The notes beneath the pieces are model-generated. The model had not been told where the DNA came from. It saw nothing but the letters and a program-made list of their open reading frames with translations, and made no database searches. From assembly GCA_016169945.1 (NCBI GenBank), contig JADLSH010000387.1, positions 1,054,001-1,118,000 of the forward strand: a stretch of 64,000 nt of DNA. Reading direction: 5' to 3'. This DNA is from Trachythela sp. YZ-2020. Its lineage: Eukaryota; Cnidaria; Anthozoa; Malacalcyonacea; Clavulariidae. Below, in pieces: positions 45,601-57,690 of this stretch. Each line of letters starts with the position of its first letter. The first letter of the stretch is position 1. The position numbers and the translations under genes are program-made.

Positions 45601-48600
45601 ATCAACCATGGGACAAAAAAAAGAACGAAAATTAGTATGCACACATACTTGGAAAAACCCCAAACCCAACTAAGAGTTCATCCAGAATAGCCGGAGAACA
45701 AGCCCGACGAGCGGGTGCGGTCAGCAGTGACAACGGAAAACATAAAAACAGGACAACACAATGCTGCGCCCGGAAACGCAATGCTATGCATACCCCCCAA
45801 TACCCAAGGAACTAACACGACAGGCACCTCCGATCTACAGCGACCGGGAAACGCAATGCTTTGCATATCCCCCAATACCCAAGGAACTAACGCTACAGAC
45901 ACCTCCGATCTACAGCGACCGGGAAACGCAATAGGTAAACGAGAACCCCCGGGAAATGCCACTAACCCGACCAACACTTCTGGTCTACAACGACCGGGAA
46001 ACACATTAAGAATGTAAACACTGGGAACGAACCAACCAACCCCAAGAGAGGGAGGGAGAGTGGGGAAAATTAAATAAGTTCTGTATGGTATGGCAGGCAG
46101 CACGAAAGTGAGCTATTAGCCAAGCTAACTCGTGGTCTATTGCCACTCTACCAGGCAGCCGATTGGACGGTAAGCTTGCATAAATGCATAATATACAGTA
46201 CATACATCAAACACACCCACGCTCGTGCTTGATGTTAATTATTTTTATTGCATAAATTCATTTAACATACAATCCCTCGTCTCAACACAATGCTAATATC
46301 TATAAACAATGTGCCTCGCACTAGCTTAGGAATGGCCTAATTCTTTTTGGAGGGTGTAGCTCTGTTGGAGAAGGTTCACCCAAATCCCAGAAAACCGGCC
46401 AACCACGAACTCTATCCTGTGTAGCTGTCTTGTAGGTAGAGATGGCCATCCCGATTTGCCAACATGTAAATGATGATGCCGAGAATTGCCCTCTCCAACG
46501 CCACCCTCCAGCGCAGCTGGAGAAGGGATTCGAGGCATCGAAACCCCTCCACATGCGTTACCCAACCCCCCACGGACTCAGACTAAATGACGAGCAGACT
46601 GTGACAATCATAACAAAAATATATTACCTTGACTACCGACTACCAAGATATATTACAGTCATAATGCACCCAACAGGCAGGGAAAACTCCCTACAATCGA
46701 TGCACCAAACCCCAAAAAAGTCAGCAATCCCAGGGGCGTTGGCCATAACTTGTGCCAACTGGTAGAGTTGGCGAAGATAAGGCGGGAGCCATGGGAACAT
46801 TGGGGTTACGGCTTTGGCAGACGAAACGCCGGTGAAGACCCCTGCACCGCGGCACGTCACACACGTGCACATATCGACAAAACGGGTGTGAACTAATGCA
46901 ACGCCCACTATTCCACGAAAGACAGATACAGTAGCTGATCCAAAACGTGCCCCTGAACTCTCTGGAGGGTATTGGGATACAGAGGACGGAAATACCCGAG
47001 CTGCAGCTGACGTATGGAAATTATACAGTTCTGCATGCATTGTGGACCAATCAGTATTATGGCGAGCCGCCGCATCCCGTCTAAAAGCCTCGTCGTAGTT
47101 AAGCCAGGTCACCCCCTCCCCCGAACTGTGAGTACGTACGAAGGATTAATAGCTCATACCTCACGAGGTCGACTGCTCGGGAAGGACAGTACGATACTAG
47201 CACTAGCTTGTAAATGACATACGCCTGGACCCATTATATGATGTCCGTGAGGCGACGAGGTGGTTTCGGGCCATGGGACACCACCACTCTGCCATCCAAG
47301 GAAATGATAGGGCCCGACAGGGGGGTCCGTTGGTTTCGCCAACAGGGAAGGCAAATCTTTAAACTGGCCAGACGTAATAGCCACCACCGTCTTATAAGGG
47401 ATGGGCAAAAACCCTGGGCCCACAACGAAAGACTCTAGCAATGGTGGAACACTGACTGACATGCCATGAGGTGGAACCCCCCTGGTTGAGACAGCAAGGT
47501 ACCAGGTTGTTGCATTAAATGCGTGGGTAGTTGCATCAAGTGAGTGGGTTGTTGGATCATGTTAGCGGGGTGCTGCGCCACAGGAGGCAACACCGGATGA
47601 CTGGCTACTGTGGATGAGGCTAGAGAAAACCTGCTATTTGGTGAGGTAAAATTGGAAACACTAGCCACTTTATTCCTAGAGCAATGGCGGCCTTCAACCG
47701 GAAATGCTTGTCAGTAGCGTCAAAAGTTTCAAAGAAGTTGCCCTTCTGTTCGTCTATTCTGTGACCTAATCCATGGACAATACACACAAATCGCAATATA
47801 GAAACACGTACAGTATCAATAAGTAGAAAATTCTGTCAACACGGTTTTTATTCATTTTTACTATATTGTATTTTATAGCATTGCCGTTCTGATTGCCTTA
47901 AGTGTTGGTATCATGCTTTCTCCGAACGATTGGACGGGATCGTTTGTGTGGTGGTTAATTGGTTGTTCTGGAGCGGCAATGTTATACTACTTACCAACAC
48001 ATTGGTCATTTACTGGTGGAATCATCCTTGCAGTCTACCTCATGTCAATTTGGCCTTTAATGGCAGATAAATTGGTGCGCTGCACTCCTGGTTCGACTTT
48101 ACCTGTAGCAATGGGTCTATACATTGTCTTAATTTTAGCATCTGTTTGGGTTGTGGCATTTAATTTTGTGCCAGGCGGAGAGTTTACGCGTGAACGAACA
48201 GATATACTGATGGCAGTTACAATGTTGCTGATCGGTGAGTTGAATGTATAAGACAAGAAATTCTTTGTTTCTGGACTGTCGGTTTGTCCTAGAATTGACG
48301 CGATAGGTTGTGTTACTTCTCCTTCTATTATGGTGACGCTTTTTGCAATAATTGACGAGTGTTGTTGTCATTTCTGTGAAGTATATACTGATTTTTATGC
48401 TTTTAATAATAAAAATCTCACCACATTTGCAGGTTCAATAGAATAGAATGGGAATGAACGGTTGAGATAGTGCAGAACTTCATTTTGCTAGAATATAATT
48501 GACCTTGCCTCCCAAGGGGAGCTCTGATCGCTTTATCTGTATAATGCATTTAAGTATTGCTTGGTGTTTACAAATTTAAAATAATTTGAGAGTTGCTGCA

Positions 48601-51600
48601 TGCATGCACGTTTATTGTTATTTTTCTAATATAACAATAACGAAAGCGTCTTTTTTAGTTTTAGGACAATTGTTTGGTACTCGGACGAAACGATGCTACA
48701 CATGCACGCAATTTGAAAGCAGGCTAATACGTTGAAAGTAATCTTTTTGTGTTTTGCTAGGTACTGGCATTGCTACGAACGTACCTGTTCACGAGGCAAA
48801 GAACAAACATGGAACAAAATCAAGTTCAAAAATGGCGTTTTTAAAATTACACGGAGACCGATTACTGTTTTTTAAAACATACGTGAAGATAGGTAGGTGT
48901 ATCTTTATTAATTTGGATCTTGATGCGCATCCAAGTAGGGGGGAAATTTTTTTGCTCCATTTTAAAATATAAGGTTGGAGAACATTCTTTGGCAGAATAA
49001 GAGGCGGGGGTTTCCAGCCAGGATCCGCCACTGGGACACAACCTATTGTTCACTGGCACATCAGTCCCGGATGTGCGTTTTATTTTCAAAGCAAACATTT
49101 CATCTTAACATGTACATTAATTAATAAGATATTATATGAGGTAATTTCTCAATTAATTCTCTTTTAGGTTTGTTATTTATTTTAATCGGCGGATGTTCAG
49201 CCATGTTAGTGCGTTACAAAAACATGAAATATAATACGCCTAGTCAGGTAAGTCGTTGCTTGTTACCTAGCACTCTTGTTGATTTAATATACGCTTCAAT
49301 ATACTTTCACAATCTTCCTCATGTCTAAAGATGCCGGGCGCGACCGTCGACCGCATCACCACAGCAGGGTCAAGGGACTGAGCTGCCAGACATTTTTTCC
49401 AAAATATGGTTGCCTGCTCATGTCATATGTAAGCTCGTATACAACCCGCATAAATAGAGAATATTACATGGTTGCGCGGAAATATGGAATTTATTTCGAG
49501 TGTTGAACACGAGAAATAAATTCCATATTTCCAAGCAACCATGTACTATTCTGTTTATTTTATAAACAAATTGTAAACAAACGACAATTCATATAGAAAC
49601 TCAAAACAAATGTGTAAATAGTACACAAATAGTAATAGGTTTTTGATTGGCTTGCAAAAATGATATTTTCACACGTAAAAATATCGTATTTTTTACGCGT
49701 GTTTAAATACGATTTTTCTCAGTGGCATAAAACTCTATATAACACTTATGTTTATATAATAATATTAAATACCCTACAAAGAATGAATTCCATTGATGTA
49801 AAATGTATTCTTATCGATCCATACGTGTTGATTAAGCAGAGCGATGAAAATAAATTCTCAGCGGCAGTTTGGACTGTTCACTTTGGATATGACAATCAGG
49901 GCTGGCCTAGTTATGAGAGAGCTGCTGTAATGTTAAACGAAACTGGTTAGTAGCATTGTAGCCTGCGTAGCCGGCCCTCGTTTGAGCGAGCACGGGGGGG
50001 AGGGAAAGAGGTGGGGGAAAGAGGGCCTGCCGTAAATGAACATGACTTTCGTGACGCCCCAATATAGGCTTGTTAAAATTGACCAATAAAAATCCACCTG
50101 CAATATTAGGAAAACCCGGGGCGAAAGAAATGTACTCGCTTGTGCGTACATCAGTACATGTCAAGCAGGACGAAAAAATGTATTCGCTCGTGCGTAAACA
50201 TGTTATTCAATTCTTCGTGTTGACCAATCAAATTCTACGTTCTCAAATTGAATAGTATTGAGACTCTCTTTCCCCCTCCCTCTTTTCTCCTCTCTCCCAC
50301 GGTGCCTGGTCCAACGAGGGCCTGCTGGGCAGTCTTGTACATGTAGCTTTGTAATACAACATAGTTGTATATTTGTGTCGTATGTTGTCGTCGTCGTTAT
50401 CGTTTTTGTTGTTGCTGTTAATTGTTGTTGTTGTTGTTGTTGTTGTTTAAGCGCAGGATACTGTATGTTGTATTTTAGGAGCTGACGTCATAGGCCTGCT
50501 TGAAAGTGACTGTTCGAGGCCGTATCTAGGGAATAATGATCTCATTATGTGGCTGGCAGAAAGGATGGGGATGTACTCGGATTTCGGACCGTCAACCAGG
50601 GATCACACGTGGGGGTAGGTTGTAATATCTTTATACTAATACAATGGTGACCATATACTCATTATTAGCACGTTATTGTGAACACGTTCAAAATTTCCCC
50701 AAAGGCCTTTTGTAATGACGTTATTTTTGTGCTCGCTCTTAAAAAAAGCTGCGTAAAATTTCTATTGAAAAAAGTAAGCGAGGCTGCTATTCTTTGCACG
50801 TCCTGACGTGCAACCCGTTATCGGTTTCAATATACCGCAGCCACTCGTGTATACACTTGGACGTATACACAAATGAAGAAGTTCAAAGCAGGGTCTAAGA
50901 AGGAACAAAATGATTCAGTTGCTCTAATTAGTCAGAAGGACGGTGCTAGTTCGGGTCATTGTGTACCAACTGTTTCCTCCTTTAACTTTCCGCACTACTT
51001 TCATTACTCCTGGTACTGCATATGTAGTGACACCGGCACCAGAATGTGATGTAAAAGATACCAGCTCAGTTGTAGTTCTATATTGTACTTTTATATTTTT
51101 AGTGCTTTGCTATTATCAAAATATCCCATTGTGAATTCCTCTCACCATTTGCTACCTTCCCCTGAAGGTAAAATATATCTTTATATAATATACCAAACAT
51201 ATAATTTATATAAGTTTTTTCTGGGAATGCTAAATTTCTCTGGAGGGTGCGCACCCCATACGCTCCCAGAAAATCCGTCTTCGGCCAAAGCCCATATTCT
51301 TTGTCAATATGAAAAACGCTAATCAGATGATGACAATACCACGCTGGATTTTGAGAATGTTAATTTTGCTATACATACACCTAAACAGTTATTGAGTTAA
51401 ATAAAAAGTTTAAAAGTTGATTGTGAAGTTACATTTGTCACATCGTTCCAGAAGTTTTAATAAAATACCTTTCCCGTTATCGGGGGCCCTTGGGCAGCGC
51501 ATAATAGGTGAATTCAAAAGACTCTACTAACAACTGTATGTATTGGCTAAAGTATATGGATGAAAATATCGATCCTTTACTCACGGGTAATATTATAATT

Positions 51601-54600
51601 TTGTGTATTACAGGGGAGCTAGCGCCCGCACTCAGTGCCACTGTTAATATTTCTGGTCAGTTGGTGGATTTTGTCGTGGTACATATGGGGAATGATGGGT
51701 AAGATGAACCGACGTAATTCCAGTTGTCAATACTAACAACACCATATTGAGCTTAGCGACGAAAATAGCCAGGAAGAGCTTCAGATTTATACTGCAGTAT
51801 TTGCTGTTACGCTTATTGGATGTTACGCAGCTATACGCGCCAGGGTGAATAACCAATGTAGTTACCTTGGTTTCTGTAACTAACCTATTCGGCTTGTGCA
51901 AGTGACGTCACAACTCGAAATTGTGCCATTCCGGGTTTTTGGATGGCAAATTCCACCATTTCCATTGGATAAATTCAAACTAATTAAAATGAAGTCCAAA
52001 CATGGCTGATATCAATACGTACGCCGACTTTCCCAAATAACTCGAGTTCTAGTCGACATGTTAAAACAACAAACTATACACCAAAATACTCATCGTTGTT
52101 CAAGGATTCTAGCGAGATATAGATTGTTATAAGCGAAAACGGCACTTCGAACGAAACCCATGATATGCCACCCAAATTGCCGGTTATATAGCATGACGTA
52201 ATATTCTCACGTGACTGCACAAGCCGAAACACAGTAAGGTATGGCTTGGTTTCCTTGGCAATAATTGTAATCGGCTAACGCGTGTTTATGTCTTTGCCTG
52301 CATGCACCCAATTTGCTCATGTACAGTATATGGTCCAAACGCTTGGTTATCTTTGTTCCATTCTATTCCTCATGATAACTTACTACAAGTATGCAATCCC
52401 ATGTAAATTTTCTAAAAATTGGAAGATTTCTCGTTAATTGATTCAGGACTTGGGCAATTGCCATATTACGATGAAAACGTTTTGGTGCAGTGAACAATGT
52501 GGACTCTCATTCAGCTTATGTGGAGAGATCGGCCCTAATTCTCAAAGTGAAAACAGGAAAACAGAAGTTCTTTACCGAGCAATTCAAACACAATGAAATT
52601 AAATTAAATTGATACATATGATTGACTGGTACATATGCATACACGTGACGGAAGGTTGGGTATAAACCTGAGTTGGTACAAACGTATTTGATTTATAGGG
52701 ATGATCTGGATCGTAAACTACAAGCTCAAGAGCTGGCTCGTATCATGGATGAAAGGTAATGTATAGTTAATAATTATATATATGCTTCTATCATCCTAAA
52801 ATGTCTGAAATTGATTTTTGCTTTACCTAAATAAATAAGCGTGCTAACACGGATGATAATAAGGATGCAAATGCTCTGGGTTTTCCCAAAATCTTGAGTT
52901 CCAAGATGGGACTTTTATTCTGATATCGGAATCTTTTAAGATTTTTTGTTTTTTCAGCAATAATCCAGTTGTATTCTTGGGCTATGTCACTTCGGCTCCT
53001 GGTAGTCGTGATTATCATACATTACTTAACAACGGTAGAAGGAAGGTACGAGTACAGGGTGTATCAAAAAAAAGGAGACCTTTAGAAATCGGTCTCATTG
53101 TTATAATTTGAATGCCTGAGTACTACAGGGTGTCCCAAAAAAAAGTGACCCTATAGAAATTATCCTATTGTTATAATTTGAATGCCTGAGCACTATGCTA
53201 AACCCACAAGTGCATAAACTTCTGCTTCTGGAATTTAAAATAATTCCTATTACCATAAAAATCAAATTACAGTACATGTAAATCATACGACCAGTTGGAG
53301 TAACAATAATGGTTCAATTGACTACAGAGCAACGAGTATTTGTTGTAACACAATTTACCCTAATACCGAATGTAACCGCAGTGCAATAATCGAGGAATTC
53401 AACGCTTTACGGCAGCAGCCTGAAATTATTCGAAATGTGATGGGCGGAATGCACAGGCGAACCATTCTTTGTGTCGAAAGAAATGGGGGACATGTTGAAG
53501 GGCACGGCCCATAGCTTAAACATTAATTTAATCAATTGTTGTTACGTGTAAAATAAAAAGCAAACCGTTTATTAGTGTAATCGTTTTGCTTGACTCGGGC
53601 GTTAAAATATTTGGACGAAGTGAAAACGTGTTTTTCATCCAAAATGTTTTTCATCCAATATGGAGGGAAAATGAGCAAATACGTGCCCGATAAAAATTGT
53701 TTGTCGAAATTGCATATTTTCATCGTTGAGAATTGGGTCTAAAACTATTGAAAATTAACCCCACTTAGGACTTAAGTTGATGAATTTCACTTCAATAAAA
53801 CACCTGCGTATATGCATAATTATTGTAAACATCTTGTAAACTCATTTACTCTAAACTCATTGTTAAAATGACACATTCGTGATTAATAGCTTTCTTTTGT
53901 TATGCACTGCAGCTGAAAATATGCGATTTCGACAAACAATTTTTATCGGACTCGTATTTGCTCATTTTTTCTCCATATTGGATGAAAAACGTGTCATTCA
54001 ACAGCTAAAATCCTGGTCTTTCTTAATATCGTTTACCAAGTCATTTACGCACAATACGTGCTGAAGTTGGATTACCTTTTTTTGAGACACCCTGTATAGC
54101 TGCATAGACTTTCATATGAACTGTCCGATGCCCACAAACAAAATATCCGCCTGATGGGGGTAAAAATAAAAGCACGCACAGCAAACATTACGTTATTTAT
54201 GGAGAGTTTTCCCATAATTTCCTGCAGGATATAGATCCCAGTGATAAGCAACGGTGGTGTGAATATATCATGTATAATGGATTGATAAGACAAGGCTATG
54301 CCAGGATATCTCACGCAGGATTGAGTGATACTGAGGTTCAAGTTGCGAAGTTTTTAATACCAGACGATCCTAACAAATACTCGGATAAGGAACGAACTAC
54401 GACGGATGAATATGAAGTGCCTGAAGTGTCTCGGTTCTCAAACCGGTATGTTGTGTAAAGATTTTCTAGCACTGGTAATCTTGTAAAGTGACCAGGCCCC
54501 GCGGAACAAAGCTTTAGGGAATCTAAGCACAGAATAAACCAGAAGGTTCACTCTAATACTAAAGACTAGTCACACTTTTTTTTTCTTGCTACACACTTTA

Positions 54601-55667
54601 GGGGGGATCTGCGAGCGCGGCAAGAACTGAGTATTTTAAAAGGATATAAATTGAACTGGGTACGAGGTTGCATTACACTTGTTTAGCTCGAGGACAGATT
54701 TTCGCCGAGTGAACCTTCTGGTTAATTCTTATTCTGTGATCTAAGTACAGAGAATGCCAATGTATGAACGATGGCAATCAACACAATGAACCAGTCATAT
54801 AGTGAAAAGAGAGGAATAATTTAGTCGTACAGAAGATTTAGACGTCTCAAGCTGCGACAAGCAGTTTTTCATCAAATTTTGTGCGCCGAAATGTCAGTAT
54901 AGAAGCCTGACGACACTTCCGACATGGCAATTTATGAAATAAAATTTTCTGAAACCCCCAAACCGAATTAAAATCAACATTTACGACTTGATACTCCCTT
55001 TTAACGAATCGTAAAAATGGTTTGTTTGTAATACGTTATTTGTCTTGGGCGTATGGTAGCTGAGACATTGTAGCTGAGACATATGCTAGCTGAGACATAT
55101 TGTAGCTGAGACATATTGTAGCTGAGACATATGGTAGCTGAGACCTGTATGGTAGCTGAGACCTGTATGGTAGCTGAGACCTGTATGGTAGCCGAGACCT
55201 GTATGGTAGCGGAGACATATGGTAGCTGAGACCTGTATGGTAGCTGAGACATATGGTACAGCAGACATATGGTAGCTGAGACCTGTATGGTAGCTGAGAC
55301 CTGTATGGTAGCTGAGACCTGTATGGTAGCTGAGACCTGTATGGTAGCTGAGACCTGTATGGTAGCTGAGACCTGTATGGTAGCGGAGACCTGTATGGTA
55401 GCTGAGACCTGTATGGTAGCTGAGACCTGTATGGTAGCTGAGACCTGTATGGTAGCTGAGACCTGTATGGTAGCTGAGACCTGTATGGTAGCTGAGACAT
55501 ATGGTAGCTGAGACCTGTATGGTAGCTGAGACATATGGTAGAAACACCAAAGTAGTGTGATACATTTAATTATACTTTCGTTTTTTAGGTTTGGAAATTT
55601 CTACAGAGGTCACTATTATGCGTGGCAACATCATTTTCACATGTCGACACCAAAGTACTTCCTGTAG
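39661..55667 (+). CDS. CWH43: CWH43 (PGAP2-interacting protein), 14 exons, complete
   Basis: Exons: 39661-39895, 43867-44179, 44748-45098, 47879-48234, 48761-48892, 49168-49247, 49840-49945, 50479-50614, 51103-51167, 51614-51698, 52699-52755, 52958-53045, 54228-54445 and 55589-55667. All phases agree and give 766 residues. An acidic N-terminal extension of about 65 residues, absent from human CWH43, precedes a multi-pass membrane region (about 75-485, with [16 protein letters not shown] and FNFVPGG). From 490 follows a DNase I/EEP-like C-terminal domain: [13 protein letters not shown] (Glu533), [59 protein letters not shown], ending [11 protein letters not shown]. In yeast Cwh43 is needed to put ceramide into GPI anchors, so a role in GPI lipid processing at ER/Golgi is inferred. 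The short 51103-51167 exon is required by phase and by family sequence. Confidence 0.93.
41231..41585. mobile_element. Foldback MITE with GACGACGGGAGAG repeats in CWH43 intron 1
   Basis: The ends CAGTCCTTGAAACTC are inverted repeats and GAACAC flanks both sides (41225-41230 and 41586-41591). Inside, three tandem copies of a 15-bp GACGACGGGAGAG-like unit (41365-41408) are mirrored in inverse orientation at 41468-41511, giving a strong hairpin. The minus-strand ORF across it is an artefact. Confidence 0.82.
43385..43612. mobile_element. Possible MITE in CWH43 intron 1
   Basis: GCTAATCCTGGGTTAA at the left is imperfectly complementary to TTAACCTAGGATTAAGC at the right, with CCTTTCGAACGACCGGCCCC outside. 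Borders are uncertain. Confidence 0.4.
45176..46500 (-). repeat. Direct repeats and tandem units at the 3' side of a DIRS-like remnant
   Basis: About 240 bp at 45176-45418 recur in direct orientation at 46261-46500 with few changes. Between them (45770-46012) a roughly 75-bp unit containing CTCCGATCTACAGCGACCGG occurs about three times. The arrangement resembles the split direct repeats of DIRS/Ngaro elements, but tandem repetition also fits. The long minus-strand ORF here follows the tandem unit. Confidence 0.55.
46630..47700 (-). mobile_element. DIRS-like (tyrosine-recombinase) retrotransposon gag remnant in CWH43 intron 3
   Basis: On the minus strand the reading runs from about 47668 toward lower coordinates. 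It shows [21 protein letters not shown], then [13 protein letters not shown] and [15 protein letters not shown], then [13 protein letters not shown]. These are the conserved blocks of DIRS/Ngaro ORF1 (Gag-like) proteins. A TAA stop near 47240 and at least two frame changes (about 47108 and about 47430) break it. No reverse transcriptase, RNase H or recombinase follows, so most of the element has been deleted. It is antisense to CWH43 and its 5' side ends close to the exon at 47879. Confidence 0.7.
49455..49553. repeat. Hairpin in CWH43 intron 6
   Basis: AAATATGGAATTTATTTC and its complement surround a short loop at about 49503, with an outer ACATGGTTGC block also mirrored. Probably a short foldback MITE. 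Confidence 0.75.
49962..50345. mobile_element. Possible MITE in CWH43 intron 7
   Basis: Left GCCGGCCCTCGTTTGAGCG with GAGGGAAAGAG is imperfectly mirrored at the right by CTCTTTCCCCCTCCC and CCAACGAGGGCCTGC. TGTACTCGCTTGTGCGTA and TGTATTCGCTCGTGCGTA form an internal repeat. A short TTG microsatellite (50425-50449) follows. Confidence 0.5.
53055..54094 (+). mobile_element. Mariner/Tc1-type element with a duplicated left terminus in CWH43 intron 12
   Basis: The ends CAGGGTGTCCCAAAAAAAAG (53126) and its counterpart closing at 54094 are flanked by TA. A second left terminus at 53055-53125 is a 71-bp tandem duplicate of 53126-53196, diverged by several bases. A decayed transposase start is readable at about 53310 ([14 protein letters not shown], typical of the N-terminal helix-turn-helix) before stops. 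The element starts nine bases after a CWH43 exon end. Confidence 0.75.
55060..55545 (+). repeat. 18-bp minisatellite in the last CWH43 intron
   Basis: About 26 copies of TATGGTAGCTGAGACCTG with shorter variants (GACATATGGTAGCTGA) at both edges. As 18 is a multiple of three, all frames stay open over long stretches; these ORFs are not genes. It ends about 45 bp before the last exon. Confidence 0.95.
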
Positions 55668-55710
55668 TCACAATAATGTCAGTACTACGTCATGGTTAAT
55701 TATTCCAGGT

Positions 55711-56954
55711 TTAAGGTGGCTCACTACAGTTCTGTAAAACTATGTGTACTTTTCAGTAACTTTCGCTTTCAACCAAATTTTTATTAGATACACTTATGAC
55801 AGGGCAAAATGAACATTTCCACGAATGTAAAGAGGTCTTGGGCTGTCCATTTATGGACAAACAGGGATTTTATTTATTTATTGAACGAATATTTATACAG
55901 GATGATCACTTCAGATAATATTGTAGGTTACAAAGAATCTGTTATCAATGTGAGTCCTGTTAATAGTGTTAGTGTTGCTATGGCAACCATAGTGTCTTAT
56001 CTTTTGCGCTTAGATTGAATCGAAAATATCTTTTTTTTCCTTCGGTCAATTTTTTTTTGAAGATTTATGGTCCACAAAGGAATAACATATCAAAATTTGA
56101 AGGGTAGTTTACAAATAAGTTTTCGAGATATTTTGGAATTTCGATTACAGAGAAAACTTATCTGTAGAATTTTTTGAAATTTGGATAGACATTTCTTCTT
56201 GCCTTGTTTAACAATTGTACAAAGTTTTAAAAATTTTCACCGAAGGAAATACGAGAAAAACAGCTCGAAATTCCAGTTGAAGTCGACTCGACATGATCGC
56301 ATTTTGCCCATGCGTCTGAATTATAATGCGTGAACAACACGAATTGAAACAAAATCAAACGTGTGTATAGTTTTGTGCTTGGTTCTTTGTTGTGTATTTT
56401 TATTCCGATTTCTTGGCTTGTGCCAAATATTATTTACTTGTTTGAGATGAAAATGTCTTCAATTTGTTTTGGTTTTTAAAATCGATATCGGTGTGACAAC
56501 TTTTCACAACATTCAAACAACATGTATTTTTCATGTCAACTCGTATTATTAAACTGTCTGTATTGTAGTTTTTAACATGTCAAACACTACAGGAATAACA
56601 TAAGTTTCAAACTTTCAATTGCTTTGAAGACTATTATATTACTTTGACAGTCCTAGACTGCCTTGAAGAGAATATAATTAAAATATAATTTCAGATTTTT
56701 TTGTCAATGCAAGTTTTTTTAAGTCCAAGATTTTGAACATTATAAAGGATAATACTGAACATAAAAACTGGTTAAAAACATACGTACTGTTTAAATTTCA
56801 CAGATTTACGATTATAATGAAAAACGTGTGGTTTCTTCGCTATAAAGTCTCCGAAAATAACTTCCGCGGGTCACGAAGATTCCACGCGAGGGTCAAGTCT
56901 GATCTATATAGATCGTGTTTCAAACTGTACTATAACTGTAGGGAGCCACCTTAA
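55711..56954. mobile_element. TTAA-flanked MITE copy B, intact, just after CWH43
   Basis: The ends TTAA-GGTGGCTCACTACAGTT and AACTGTAGGGAGCCACC-TTAA are inverted repeats. TTAA at both sides suggests a piggyBac-type target, unless it is part of the terminus. It starts 44 bp after the CWH43 stop codon and so probably lies in its 3' UTR. It keeps the empty site of the foldback found in copy A. Confidence 0.85.
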
Positions 56955-57690
56955 ATAGATAGGATCAAATATATTATTTATTGCAATTTATTTCTGCATG
57001 TTTCGGTGAATTTATCACTGCAAACTATGGCCCAGCAAAGTATGGAGAGTTAAATTATTCCTGGGCTCATGGCTTATTCTGAGAGGTTCTCGGACTATTT
57101 CATGAATGATTGTTGAGGTTTGCTTAGAACATGCGCATTATTTGTCTTAGTGTCCCACAGGAATACACTTACAAAGGAAATATGTGAATAAATTGCTCTT
57201 ATTACAGCGCGCGGCTACAGAAACTATTATAAAGCGTCAGGTTTTTGTAAGGATGTTTTTTATATATTAATGAATAATAAGAAGGATATGCAGCATTTAA
57301 TATATTTCTCGTTTATTAATACATACAGTTGATTAAAATACATATATGAAAGCGAAGCTAACTTTACATGGGTAATATTCTTAGAACAAACCAAACATTT
57401 TTATAATTGTGAATAACTTTATACCCACGATTGGCACGAACATGTAGGAACTACGTGAATTAAATATTAATGAACATTGAACCTTAACAGTAAAAAAATA
57501 TGAAAAACTACATCTCACACATCAAATTAACGATATTTTTGGATAATATAGAGCAAAACAATTTAACAATGATAAATATTTTTTTATTGAATGGCTAATA
57601 TTATAACAGATGGAAGCCGCCTTTGCCTGTTAGCTATATGTAATATTATAATTCTGATGTCTGTAAAAGCTTAATATTCTTCACAATAAT
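56955..57690. other. Intergenic sequence between CWH43 and the arrestin gene
   Basis: AT-rich, no gene seen. Its right end would hold the 3' UTR of the minus-strand arrestin gene. Confidence 0.5.

Noticed and set aside
45678..46103. Minus-strand ORF with PGRCRSEV repeats
   Set aside because: It follows a tandem DNA repeat in the DIRS-like remnant and shows no protein family.
46442..47438. Several plus-strand ORFs in CWH43 intron 3
   Set aside because: They are opposite-strand shadows of the DIRS-like gag remnant.
48863..49098. Read-through of CWH43 exon 48761-48892 into the following ORF
   Set aside because: A donor at 48893 in phase 1 joins the acceptor at 49168 and restores the family sequence (GLLFILIGG); the read-through part does not match.
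55001..55565. ORFs of 80-177 residues with SQLPYR or MVAETC repeats
   Set aside because: An 18-bp minisatellite keeps all frames open; it lies inside a CWH43 intron.
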